Shown in pieces: positions 55,652 to 64,000 of a stretch of 64,000 nucleotides of DNA (within the stretch, counting starts at the first letter, position 1; every line of letters starts with the position of its first letter). The stretch is from Lepas anatifera (taxonomy: Eukaryota; Arthropoda; Thecostraca; Lepadidae). The position numbers and the translations under genes were made by a program. The DNA lies in the NCBI GenBank assembly GCA_034440635.1, contig JAOTON010002266.1:1703951-1767950 (forward strand), read 5' to 3'. The notes under the pieces are model-generated. The model was not told where the DNA came from. It was given only the letters and a program-made list of their open reading frames with translations, and made no database searches.

Positions 55652-56195
55652 CACGCGCATTGACGGGGGTCTGAGCCACCTTCGCTTTGACGGGGGGCGG
55701 GTACCCGCCCCCTAAGATCTCGAGAACCACGTAGGTAGCGAAAAACGGTAAACGGCGTTGGGTAGCCAATCCACTTCTCCATCGAAAATATTTGAACCAT
55801 TTTTTTATCAGGTCACATTTAAGGTCAAGAGAGGTCAAAACATGTCGTGATAGGGATAACATGTAAATTAAGGTTTTCGGTCATTAAATCTGAGCAAGTA
55901 AAGATAGAGCAAAACGACTTCAACTATATGAATCCTCCCAGCAAGCCCAGTCGAATGATATATAATTTGACCTTGCTGGGTCAAATCAAGGATTTGACCT
56001 GACCTGGGTCAAATTATATAAAATGCATATTATTAGAACCGCAAAGACAAAGCCCGTCTAATGCAGCTAAAATCAACGCTCTATCAAAATCCGTTCCTGA
56101 CTTATGCAATAAAAAACATTTTTCCCATGTATTTCCAATGGAGAGGTCATGCTTCGTACCTGACTTTAAGTCATCGATATCAAAAATACCGGAAC
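55652..56195 (+). mobile_element. TTAA element family A, left part
   Basis: TTAA (55648-55651) then CACGCGCATTGACGGGGG, the GGGGGCGGGTACCCGCCCCC palindrome and the matching interior up to the TCATCGATATCAAAAATACC segment, where similarity stops at AT-rich DNA. The right end is lost. Confidence 0.88.
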
Positions 56196-56294
56196 TTCAA
56201 AATTAAAAATAATAATTCAAAAATAAAAAATACCGGAAATTCAAAGTATACACGAAAACCGCAATGGAAGCCTCAAAAACAGTGCGGACTTAAA

Positions 56295-56445
56295 CATAGG
56301 CGTAGGAGCGTCCAGAATATTGGGGGGGGCAGCGGGCATTTTGAAGTCATTTCTTTCCAGTCAACGCCATAGGGTGGATGGTTAAGAATCATGAATATTG
56401 GGGGGGGCCCATGACCCCCTGGCCCACCCCGTTCCTACGCCTATG
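56295..56445 (+). mobile_element. hAT-like MITE, family H4, with perfect 8-bp target duplication
   Basis: CATAGGCGTAGGAGCG and CGTTCCTACGCCTATG are inverted ends. GACTTAAA lies on both sides (56287-56294 and 56446-56453). It is inserted in the left arm of the fold-back. Related fragments lie at 27657 and 31800. Confidence 0.92.
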
Positions 56446-56485
56446 GACTTAAATAAAAGGGAAATGACAGCCAGGGCAAGGTAAA

Positions 56486-56520
56486 ACACGACGTTTCGGT
56501 CATGGACCATCATCAGGTGT
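56486..56520 (-). ncRNA. Hammerhead-ribozyme-like motif, minus strand
   Basis: Read on the minus strand: ACAC, CTGATGA, a TGGTC-CAT-GACC stem-loop, GAAAC, GTC, GTGT. This supplies the invariant CUGAUGA and GAA boxes, a GUC cleavage triplet (predicted cleavage after the C at 56490), and stem I pairing of ACAC with GUGU. Stem III is only the self-complementary ACGU, as reported for Penelope-type hammerheads that act as dimers. The first base of stem II is unpaired, a deviation from the ideal. Confidence 0.65.
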
Positions 56521-56569
56521 AAGGCAGAGCCCTGCAGAACACCACGAAAGTAAGAAAAAGAGCTGCCTT

Positions 56570-56604
56570 ACACCTGAAGATAGTCCATGACCGAAACGTC
56601 GTGT
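56570..56604 (+). ncRNA. Hammerhead-ribozyme-like motif, plus strand
   Basis: ACAC, CTGAAGA (the variable seventh position is A), TAGTCCATGACC, GAAAC, GTC, GTGT. It has the same layout as the minus-strand motif, with predicted cleavage after C56600. Stem II is AGTC/GAC-like and slightly weaker. The core residues are intact. Confidence 0.6.
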
Positions 56605-56697
56605 TTCACTTTTCCCTGACTTTCATTTCCCTTTTATTTAGATCCGAACTGTTCTTGAGACTTCCATTGCGGTTTCAGTGTATCCTTTGAACTTTAG

Positions 56698-57120
56698 TTC
56701 ACACATACAGTTGTAGTTTACGCACAGAATCTTAGTTTTTCGACCGAGTCTGGTTTTTTTTGTTTAGCAGCGTTTTAGTTCATTCCACATCTCACCTGTG
56801 CTTTTGCACCCTTTTTGGGTTCATCTAAGCTGTTTTATGTTCTTTTTGTTCCTTTCGTAGTGTTCCGCTGGGATCTGTTGTGGGATTCCAAGTATTTTTA
56901 GTTTTTTTCTAGGGATCTTCTCACACCTGTCGCCTTTTACTCTTCACTTTTCTCATCTAGGGCCTTCGGTCATTTCCCTTGACATATCCAGCATCATGGT
57001 GGCCTATCTGCAACAAGCCCCCGAGAACTCAACATTGTACATTTTGGCGTACACAAAACCTATTGGAGCACACACAGCACTTCAGACACACGTTAACTGG
57101 CATTTGGGAATGGGTAAGCT
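56698..57120. other. Unassigned T-rich DNA
   Basis: T-rich with no domain in any frame. It may be flanking Penelope-like sequence, but no coding match is seen. Confidence 0.3.
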
Positions 57121-58020
57121 CAGGATTTAGAGGACACGTTTTAGAGGCCCCCAGAGTTGCTCTCATAGGCCCCGAATAGTTAGTCTCGGGGCCCCCAGAA
57201 TCGGTTTAGTTGGTCTCAGGGTCCCATGAGTTGTTATCGGGGGCCCTAGATTTGATCTCGTAGGGCCCTCAAGAGTTAGCATAGGGCTCCCCAGTCAGTC
57301 TCGGGCTCCTCAGAGTCGTTCTCAGGGCCCCAAGAGTTGTTCTCGGGGAGGGGGAGAGCAAGTGCTAGTCTCGGGATCCACAATTGGTCTCAGAGAGTAT
57401 CTTAAGAGCTAATCTTGGGCCCCCACAGTCGGTCTCGAGCCGGTCTCGGGGGCCTGGAGTAGTTCTGGGGGACCAAGAGTTGGTCTCGAAGGACCTTCAA
57501 TGATTCGTCTCGGGGGCCCCAGAGTTGGTCTCAGGAGGCCCACAAGTGTCGGTCTCAGAGCCCAAAGTTTTGGTCTCGATCTCCGAAAAGCTGGCCCCAG
57601 AAGGCCCTCAGAAGTGGTGTTGGACCCCCAGCTGTTTTTGCGGGCCCCTAATGGGTGGTCTCAGGAATATCACGATTTGTTATTGGGGGATCAATAGTTG
57701 GTCTTGGGACCCCCAGGGTCGGTCTTGGGAGCCTCCAAAGCTGGTCTTGAAAGGCCTCGGCAATGGTCTTGAGGGCCCTCAGAAGTTTGTCTCGAGCCCG
57801 TCTAATTGGTCTCTGGACGCGCACAAGGGTTAGTCTCCGGGGCTCAAAGTTTTAGTCTGGGGCCCCAGAAGCAGATATCGGAGATCCCCCAAGAGTCCCT
57901 TCCGTGGGCTCTAAAGCTGGTTTCGGGGCCTCAAGAGTTGGTCTTGAGGGCCTCAGTGATGGGGTCGGTGGCCCAAGAGTAGGTCTTGAGTGCTCACAGG
58001 GTTGATCTCCATCAGCCCCC
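57120..58020. repeat. Degenerate GC-rich minisatellite array
   Basis: About thirty units of TTGGTCTCGGGGGCCCCxAGAG-like sequence with spacing near 27-30 bp. The frames at 57500-58076 are produced by the array. Confidence 0.75.
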
Positions 58021-58361
58021 TCCAACTGCAAGTGCAGGCCACCGGATGTGACGTCACACCTCGTAGCATAAAACATGGGAAAAATGAATGATTAAATATC
58101 CAAATTTATACAAAAAGAGGCTCAGAATTGAAAATGGAATGCTTATTCATTGCGTTTGAGATAAACTCGATTGCCGTGTATTCTCACAAATTCGTAAGCG
58201 GGAAGTGCCATTAGCAGTAATTTAACACACGGCTCAATGGTGAAGGAATTCCTCCACGCCCGTGTGATGTCACTCGGGCGCAGTGACGGATCTAGGATTT
58301 CGTTAAGGGGGGGGCCCAGGCTCGGAGGGAGCCGAACCTGGGGGACGCCGAACCGAGAGGC
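58021..58361. other. Unassigned DNA with one hAT-like end
   Basis: CAGTGACGGATCTAGGATTTC at 58282 is an H2-like left end without a partner before 58370. The rest is unrecognised. Confidence 0.4.
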
Positions 58362-58369
58362 GCCAATTT

Positions 58370-58870
58370 CAGTGGCGGATCTAGCCGGTGGGTTTGGGAG
58401 GGGCAGACCAAAGTCGAAAAGAAAAAAACGTCACGCAGTAAAAAGCTGCGCTACCAATATCACTTGCCGGTAGAATTTTGGGTATTTGAGGCGAAAAGCT
58501 AAAAAACGTCACTGGGCGAAAACTATGGGCTCGAGATACTTCTTCCTATCCAAGGCTGGCTATACTATGACTGGCTATATTATAACTGAGAATTATTGAT
58601 ATTTATTCCATGATTCTGATGAAGGGCTGTGCCCGAATATATAATCTTCAGTGTCTTACATTTCCGGATTTGAGGGGACAGGCCAGGGAACATCTTATCA
58701 ACGTATGTTCTGTTTGAAGTTGAGAGTTGAAACACCAAAATCTTGCTTATAAACTAAAAAGGAGAAGGGGAAAAAGGAGGTCGATCGCTTTGGGGGTCAA
58801 AACCATAGTGTTGCCCCGAGCTTTTCCGTTTGGGGAATGCCTTTTTGCCCTCCCCCTGGATCCGCCACTG
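58370..58870 (+). mobile_element. hAT-like MITE, family H2, with perfect 8-bp target duplication
   Basis: CAGTGGCGGATCTAG ... GGATCCGCCACTG with GCCAATTT on both sides (58362-58369 and 58871-58878). It matches 8966-9363 plus an extra internal block of about 110 bp (58560-58700). Confidence 0.93.
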
Positions 58871-58878
58871 GCCAATTT

Positions 58879-59199
58879 ACCACCCAAAAGGCGGCCAGTG
58901 TCAATGTAAAACGCGTTTAAAAAAGGATTTGTAAATGCTTATTTTCATGAAAGCTTTCTCTTAGTGAGGACATGTTCACGTTTACCATCAAGCATATTTC
59001 GGGCCAGCTAACGACTGGCACCTTGGTAGAAGATGCTGAAAGCACCCACTGACACTAACTAAAGCACGATGAGCAAATAATACAGTTATCTTCGGTCATG
59101 GCGAAAACTGAGGTGTCGTATCCACCACCTCCACTTATCACAGTTGTCCTGGGCAACTGCTCCATACTGAAATACCCGATTGATGCTAATCTGAGCCTC
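58879..59199. other. Unassigned DNA
   Basis: No gene or repeat recognised. Confidence 0.3.
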
Positions 59200-59798
59200 A
59201 TAGGCCGCAGAACCTCTGCGGGCCTGGGCCCCTGAGTTTTTGGTAAATTCCCTGAGTTTATACCAAGTCCGCTCAGCTAATCTGGGACCGCTTTAGTTAA
59301 CCAGGCCCTCACACTGAACTTGAAACCTATATGTCGCTGCTGAAGCCTATTAAGCTTTTCGGGGCCCTTTTATTGATATAGGGCCCTCTCAACAGGTCCT
59401 GGGCCCTCTGAGCTAAAAGTTGGAGCTCTGAGCTCTGAGCCCCAAGCTGGATTAGTATCCCTTAAGCTGGTCAGGGTCCCCTGGGTTGGTACCGTTTTTG
59501 TTTAACTGATATAGATCCCTTCAGCTTGTTTGGGGCCCGTTGTGCGTATCTGGGCACTAGTTCGTCGAGGCACCCAGCTAGTCTGGCCCTATTAGTTTTA
59601 TGGGCCTTCTGAGCTGCTGCAGGGTCCCCTCAGAGTGTCTGGGCCCCATGAGTTGAAAATTGGACCTCTGGGTTAATTTTGAGTCCCTGAGCTTATTTAG
59701 AAACCGTTTAAATAGGTAGGCACCCCACGCTGGTCTTGAGAATCCTGTGTTGGCACTGAGGTCAAATGAGCTCGTCGGGGACCCTTATCTGGGCTCCC
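59200..59798. repeat. Degenerate minisatellite array, first part
   Basis: Units of the form GGGCCC(C/T)(T)GAGCT(G)gT, spaced about 20-30 bp. The array resumes after the inserted family A element (60658-60760), showing that the array is older than that insertion. Confidence 0.65.
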
Positions 59799-59802
59799 TT
59801 AA

Positions 59803-60653
59803 CACGTGCATTGACGGGGGTCTGAGCCACCCTCGGATTGACGAAGGGGGCGGGTACACGCCCCCCTAAGATCTCGAGAACCACGGTAGGTAGCAAAAAA
59901 CGGTAAACGGCGTTGGGTAGCCCATCCGCTTCTCCATCGAAAATATTTGAACCATTTTTTGTCAGGTCACATTTAAGGTCACCAGAGGTCAAAAACATGC
60001 CGTCACATGCCGTCATAGGGATAACATGTAAATTAAGTTTTTCGGCCATTACATCTGAACAATTAAAGATAGAGCAAAAATGACTTAAACTCTATGAATC
60101 CTCGCAGCAAGCCGAATCGAATGATATATGATTTGACCTTGCTAGGTCAAATCAAAGATTTGACCTGACCTGAGGTCAGGTCAGGGTCAAATTATATAAA
60201 ATGCATATCATTAGAACCGCAAAGCCACGGCGAGTCTAATGAAGCTAAAATAAACGCTCTATCACCATCTGTTACTGAGTTATTCAGTAAAAACCATATT
60301 TCCCATGTATTACCAATGGAGAGGTCATGCTTCGTACCTGACCTTAGATCATCGATATCAAAAATACCGGAACATATTTTAGAGAACTCGGTGAGCCCAT
60401 TATGTGATATGAGTTTCAATTGGATAAGTTCACCCTGCTCCGACTTATGCTATCTTAAACTTTTTTTGAGGTCGGGTCACTTGACCTGTACTGGTGACCT
60501 GACCTGAGATGACCTATCCTTAAAATTTTCACAGAAGTTGCAAAAATGATGAGGGAAAAGGAATCCCAAGTACGGCGGCGCTGCGCGCCGCCGTTTTTCT
60601 GCTGTCTCCGAAAAACCCGAGGGGGCGGGTACCCGCCCCCGTCAATGCGCGTG
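59803..60653 (+). mobile_element. TTAA element family A, complete copy
   Basis: TTAA flanks (59799-59802 and 60654-60657), CACGTGCATTGACGGGGG ... GTCAATGCGCGTG ends, a right-end GGGGGCGGGTACCCGCCCCC palindrome, and an intact GGCGGCGCTGCGCGCCGCC hairpin. It is inserted in a minisatellite. Confidence 0.93.
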
Positions 60654-60657
60654 TTAA

Positions 60658-60770
60658 CTGGCACGGGCCCCTCAGCTGATTTTGGAGACCTAGAATCCCT
60701 CCTATACCGGATTCCACCCACGCCAGATTTTCTGACTCCCTGAGGGCCCCTGGGGGCCATTGGGGATTTT
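60658..60770. repeat. Degenerate minisatellite array, continuation
   Basis: GGGCCCCTCAGCTGATTTTGG and GAGGGCCCCTGGGGGCC continue the array interrupted at 59799. Confidence 0.5.
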
Positions 60771-60839
60771 TTCCGCGATCAGCGCTGAGGTCCCTCCCCG
60801 AGACAAAGCTTACATATGTCTCTGTCTCTATACTCTAGC

Positions 60840-61560
60840 GTCTGCCAGAGTTGAGCTAGAATCATTTTAGGCACAATTCGCTTCCTCTCGTTACGGCGAA
60901 TCATCAAATAATGTATAATATGACTATACTAGGTTAAAACAAAAATGATCTGACCTAAGGTTAGATCAAGGCCACCATCTAGCCTAGCATAGTCAGTATG
61001 CATATCAATCAACTCACAATAGCAATACAAAATGGTATCAAAATACGGGTTTATCAATATTACCTGCAAAGCAATTGACCCAAGTCTTAAAACCTGCTTA
61101 GGAACATGAACCGAGGAAGAGGCCTAGGATACTGTGATTTGGGCAATCCGAAGGTATTCCAAGCGGCGTCTGCAGACATAGAACAATTTTTCGGCAAATC
61201 TCCGTTTTACCCCATGCATTTTCAATGGAGCGGTCATGATTCGTACCTTTCCCTAGGTCATCGATGGGAATAATGCCGGAATAAATCTATCAGTACTTTT
61301 TGGGCCCATTATATGGGACAAGTTTGAATTCGATAGATTCACCCTTTTCTTCCTTACGCCAGCTTAAACATTTTTTTGGGGTGAGGTCACTTGACCTGAC
61401 CTGAGATGACGCAACCTTAAATTTTGAGGGAAAGTTGTGGAATTGATCAATGATAATGTGTGACGAGTACTGTGTCGCTTCTCGCCGACGTTTTTTCGTG
61501 CCACTGGGAGACCTCGAGGGGGTGTTCAAGCACCCCCAAACGGGCGGGAACGGGGCGCGA
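60840..61560 (+). mobile_element. AGGTCA-type element family D
   Basis: It matches 25860-26620 (TTTAGGCACAATTCGCTTCC, AAATGGTATCAAAATAC) and shares with family A the TTTTCAATGGAGCGGTCATG and TAGGTCATCGATG segments. The right part has GAGGTCACTTGACCTGACC and the hairpin GGGGGTGTTCAAGCACCCCC. The outer ends are not resolved. Confidence 0.65.
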
Positions 61561-61859
61561 ATACTCTAGAACAGGGCTGAGGCCAAAAGGGAAGGCTCTA
61601 AACAATGTCTAAAATTTTGGGGCCAAGGTCCTTCAAGTTCATTGACCTATTACGGCACAACCCAACATATTATGCCTAATTTACGCTATAACCAGCGCTG
61701 TGCCCAAGCTTACCAATGACTTTTGATCAAGCCTTGATCATCAAGGCCAGTCACCTTTAAAATTGACCTGTGACCTTGATCTAAACACTGAATAACCTTA
61801 ACTTTGATGTAATAACATACGTTATAATAGGTGTCGTAACATTATGCAACGTCATTTAG
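61561..61859. other. Unassigned DNA
   Basis: 61725-61800 has GACCTTGATC/AAGGTCA-type words, possibly another eroded element. Confidence 0.3.
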
Positions 61860-64000
61860 GGGCTGTCCAGGAGTAACTGTGCTCATCAGGGACACCTATG
61901 CTCTCTGGAGGTGCCTTTGCTTCGATGAGGCACCTGTGCCACCCAGGGCGCCTTCGCTCCCCAATGGACGCAACCTAGCTATCTAGGGGCATCTTTGCTG
62001 TTCCGGGGGTGCCTTTGATACCCAGTGCCCAAGGGGAGCTTTTTCTTATCCAGGTTCACCTTGGTATTGAGGGGCGTATTTTTATTCAAGATAACCTATA
62101 CTACCCAGTGGCGCCTACCCTATGCAAGGGGCGCTTAGGCTATCCAGGGGGCGGCAATTTGCTATACATAGGGCGCCCTTATGCTCTCCATGGGCACCTC
62201 ATTCAGAGGGTGCCTCTGATATTCATGGGCGCTTTTCCTATCAGCAGGGTACCTGTGCCATCTTGGGGCTATTCTTATCAAGGGACGCTGCTGTTATTCA
62301 GGAATACCAACACCACTGTCGAGGGTCGCCTTTGCTACCGAGAGGCGCCCTTACTTCTTAGGAAGTTTGGCACCCATGCTTTAAGGAGTGCTTTGGCATC
62401 GATTGATTGCTCTATTATTGGGCTTAGGTGCGCGTGAACCTTGAGCTCATGTAGCGCCCATATTGTTGCCAAGGAACGCTTATGCTATCAAAGGGCGCCC
62501 TTACTATCCAGGGCCTCTGTTTTTTTTCAAGGCAGTCTGTTCTATCCACGGGCATCTGATATTTCGGGCCCGGTGCCTAGGTTATTCAGGAGGCGGCTTT
62601 TTTCTCCACAGGGGCGCACTATTGCTTTCCAGGGGCGCCGTTACTGCCCAGGGGTGTCTTTCTATCCAGGGGCTCATATGCTGTCTATGTGTATTTTTCA
62701 ATGACAGACATGATTGAAATACATGCCCCTAAATTATCCTGGGGTGCTTTTTGTCTCCGGTAAGGCGCTATTTTTCTCTTCCGGGCACCAGTTTATCCAA
62801 GGGCACCTATGCTGTCCAGAGAAACTTTGTTATCTAGGGCTGCCTTCGCTGTTAAGGGGCACCTTTGCTACCCAAAGGGAGCATTTTACTTTCCTGGAGT
62901 GCCTATTTCCATCTAAGGGGCGCATATGCTATCTTGGAGCGCCTTTGCAAACATGGGACGCACTTTTCTATCCAGGGGCGCCTTTGCACTTGAGGGGGCG
63001 CCTCTGCAATCCAGGAGGAGCCCAAAATAGATGGAGAATATAAATTCTTAAATAAGGCGCTCGAACACTGAAATAAAGTGCCTAGTTATCAGAAAGAGGC
63101 GCTCATCTGCTGAGCGGGGAGGACTGCTGGTTGGTGAGGGCAGCGTTCTCGGAGGTGAGGCGCACATACTGAAAAAGGCACCCGGTTGCAGCGATGGAGC
63201 ACTAAGCCTTCAGTTATAGGTTAATGAAATGTGGTTAAAGGCAGTCCATGCTCAAATTGAGCGCTCGAGCCCTGTAACAGAGCGCGCAACTGTCGGACAG
63301 GTTTGCCAAACCATAAACAGCAGGGCAGCTGAAGATGGAAAGGGACACCTATGATATCCTGGGGGCGCCTGTACTCTCAGGTGAGGCGCTTGTTTTCTTT
63401 CTCAGGCGCCTAGTTTATCCATGGCCGCCTATGCTGTCCAGATCATCTATTTCAAGAAGGGTTAACTTTGCTGTCCAGGGGCACCTTTGCTATCCAAGGG
63501 CGCATATGATATATGTAGGGCGCTTTATGCAAAGGGCGCCTAGGCTGTCCAAGGGCGCCGTCCTAACCAAAGGCCGCCTTTCACTTTCCCTGAAGTGCCT
63601 ATTTCTATGTGAGGGGTGCATATATTATCTAGGAGTGCTCTTGATATACGGAGAAGCCTTTTTGTCCAGCGGCGCCTTTGCTCTTGAGGGGCGGTACTCC
63701 AATCCAGGGTAGCTGAAGATGGATAAGGGACATCTATGTTATACAGGGGGAGCCTGTACTTTCCAATGGGGCGCTCATTTTCCTTCTCAGGCACCTAGTT
63801 TATCTAGGGGGCGCCTAGGCTATCCAAAGGCGCCTTTACTACCGAAGGGGGTGTCTTCCTAGGGGCGCCTTTGCTACCCAGGGGCACCTTTGCTACCCAG
63901 GGGCACCTTTGCTGTCCACAGCACTTGTGTTATCCAGGGTTGTCTTTGCTGTCCAGGGGCGCCTTTGCTCCCCAAGGGTGTATATGACATCCGTAGGGCG
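61860..64000. repeat. Degenerate about 24-bp GC-rich minisatellite, running off the window
   Basis: Units centre on CCAGGGGCGCCTTTGCTATC with many substitutions and length changes, roughly 80 copies over 2.1 kb. 63045-63330 is a less regular interlude in which units start GAGGCGC. The long frames across it (for example 62009-62437) arise from the repeat. The array extends beyond 64000. Confidence 0.8.

Larger units (their letters stand above)
56237..56697. mobile_element. Fold-back (inverted-repeat) element with two hammerhead-like motifs
   Basis: The left arm (56237-56294 plus 56454-56527) and the right arm (56562-56697) are near-perfect inverses over about 130 bp, with a loop of about 34 bp. 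The left arm was later split by a MITE with its own duplication. Each arm contains a hammerhead-ribozyme-like core, one per strand. Inverted terminal units bearing hammerheads resemble the (pseudo)LTRs of Penelope-like elements; that identity is inference. No Penelope coding region is visible nearby. Confidence 0.8.

Noticed and set aside
57500..57833. Overlapping frames through the 57-kb array
   Set aside because: Two overlapping frames of similar length in repetitive GC-rich DNA; no domain.
62009..62704. Long plus-strand frames suggesting a repeat protein
   Set aside because: They translate a degenerate 24-bp minisatellite; unit length varies, the frame drifts and no residue pattern is conserved.
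1..64000. A prokaryotic operon, phage, CRISPR array or defence system
   Set aside because: Eukaryotic transposon families, pol III SINEs and lack of dense coding exclude a bacterial or phage origin; no regularly spaced direct repeats with unique spacers exist.

Overview
The window is non-coding, repeat-dominated eukaryotic DNA. It looks like an animal genome, probably an invertebrate: it carries BEL/Pao, CR1/Jockey-type LINE, pogo/Tigger, hAT-like and tRNA-SINE sequences, and a hammerhead-bearing fold-back that resembles a Penelope-like element. I cannot fix the lineage from sequence alone. I found no intact host gene, no tRNA or rRNA gene and no CRISPR. Almost every long open frame is a decayed transposon protein or a chance frame through a tandem repeat.

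Layout. 1-1140: LINE reverse transcriptase (minus). 1141-3990: broken BEL/Pao gag-pol (plus). 4770-17220: one LINE (plus) split by a SINE (4949-5132), a 5.66-kb inverted-repeat element (5838-11497, itself holding several hAT-like MITEs) and a pogo-family transposon (11814-16769). The pogo copy contains an AGGTCA-type element, which in turn contains a hAT-like MITE. 17.2-23.3 kb: unassigned DNA, two TTAA-flanked elements and a remnant of an uncharacterised repeat-encoded protein. 23.3-24.66 kb: a LINE RT and 3' end. 25.6-32.1 kb: an AGGTCA-type element and several hAT-like MITEs. 33-42.4 kb: tandem duplications, an exon-like frame and a dense run of TTAA/AGGTCA elements. 42.66-43.73 kb: a LINE 3' end beside a tRNA-Arg-type SINE. 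44.5-47.8 kb: a hAT-like MITE, a probable LTR and further AGGTCA-type elements. 50-56.7 kb: more of the same, a roughly 170-bp tandem array, and a fold-back element holding two hammerhead-ribozyme-like motifs on opposite strands. 57.1-64 kb: degenerate GC-rich minisatellites interrupted by a MITE and by TTAA elements; the last array runs off the window.

Three observations stand out. (1) Several families of 0.7-1.0 kb elements share TTAA-type target duplications, a palindromic hairpin just inside each end, a conserved CCGAAAAACCC-like motif and many AGGTCA/TGACCT hexamers. (2) The fold-back at 56237-56697 has a fully formed hammerhead core on each strand. (3) A pogo transposase is interrupted by one frame change and carries 22 copies of a 12-residue repeat between its DDE domain and a C-terminal PHD-like finger. 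Two SINEs with different tRNA heads but the same body are also notable.
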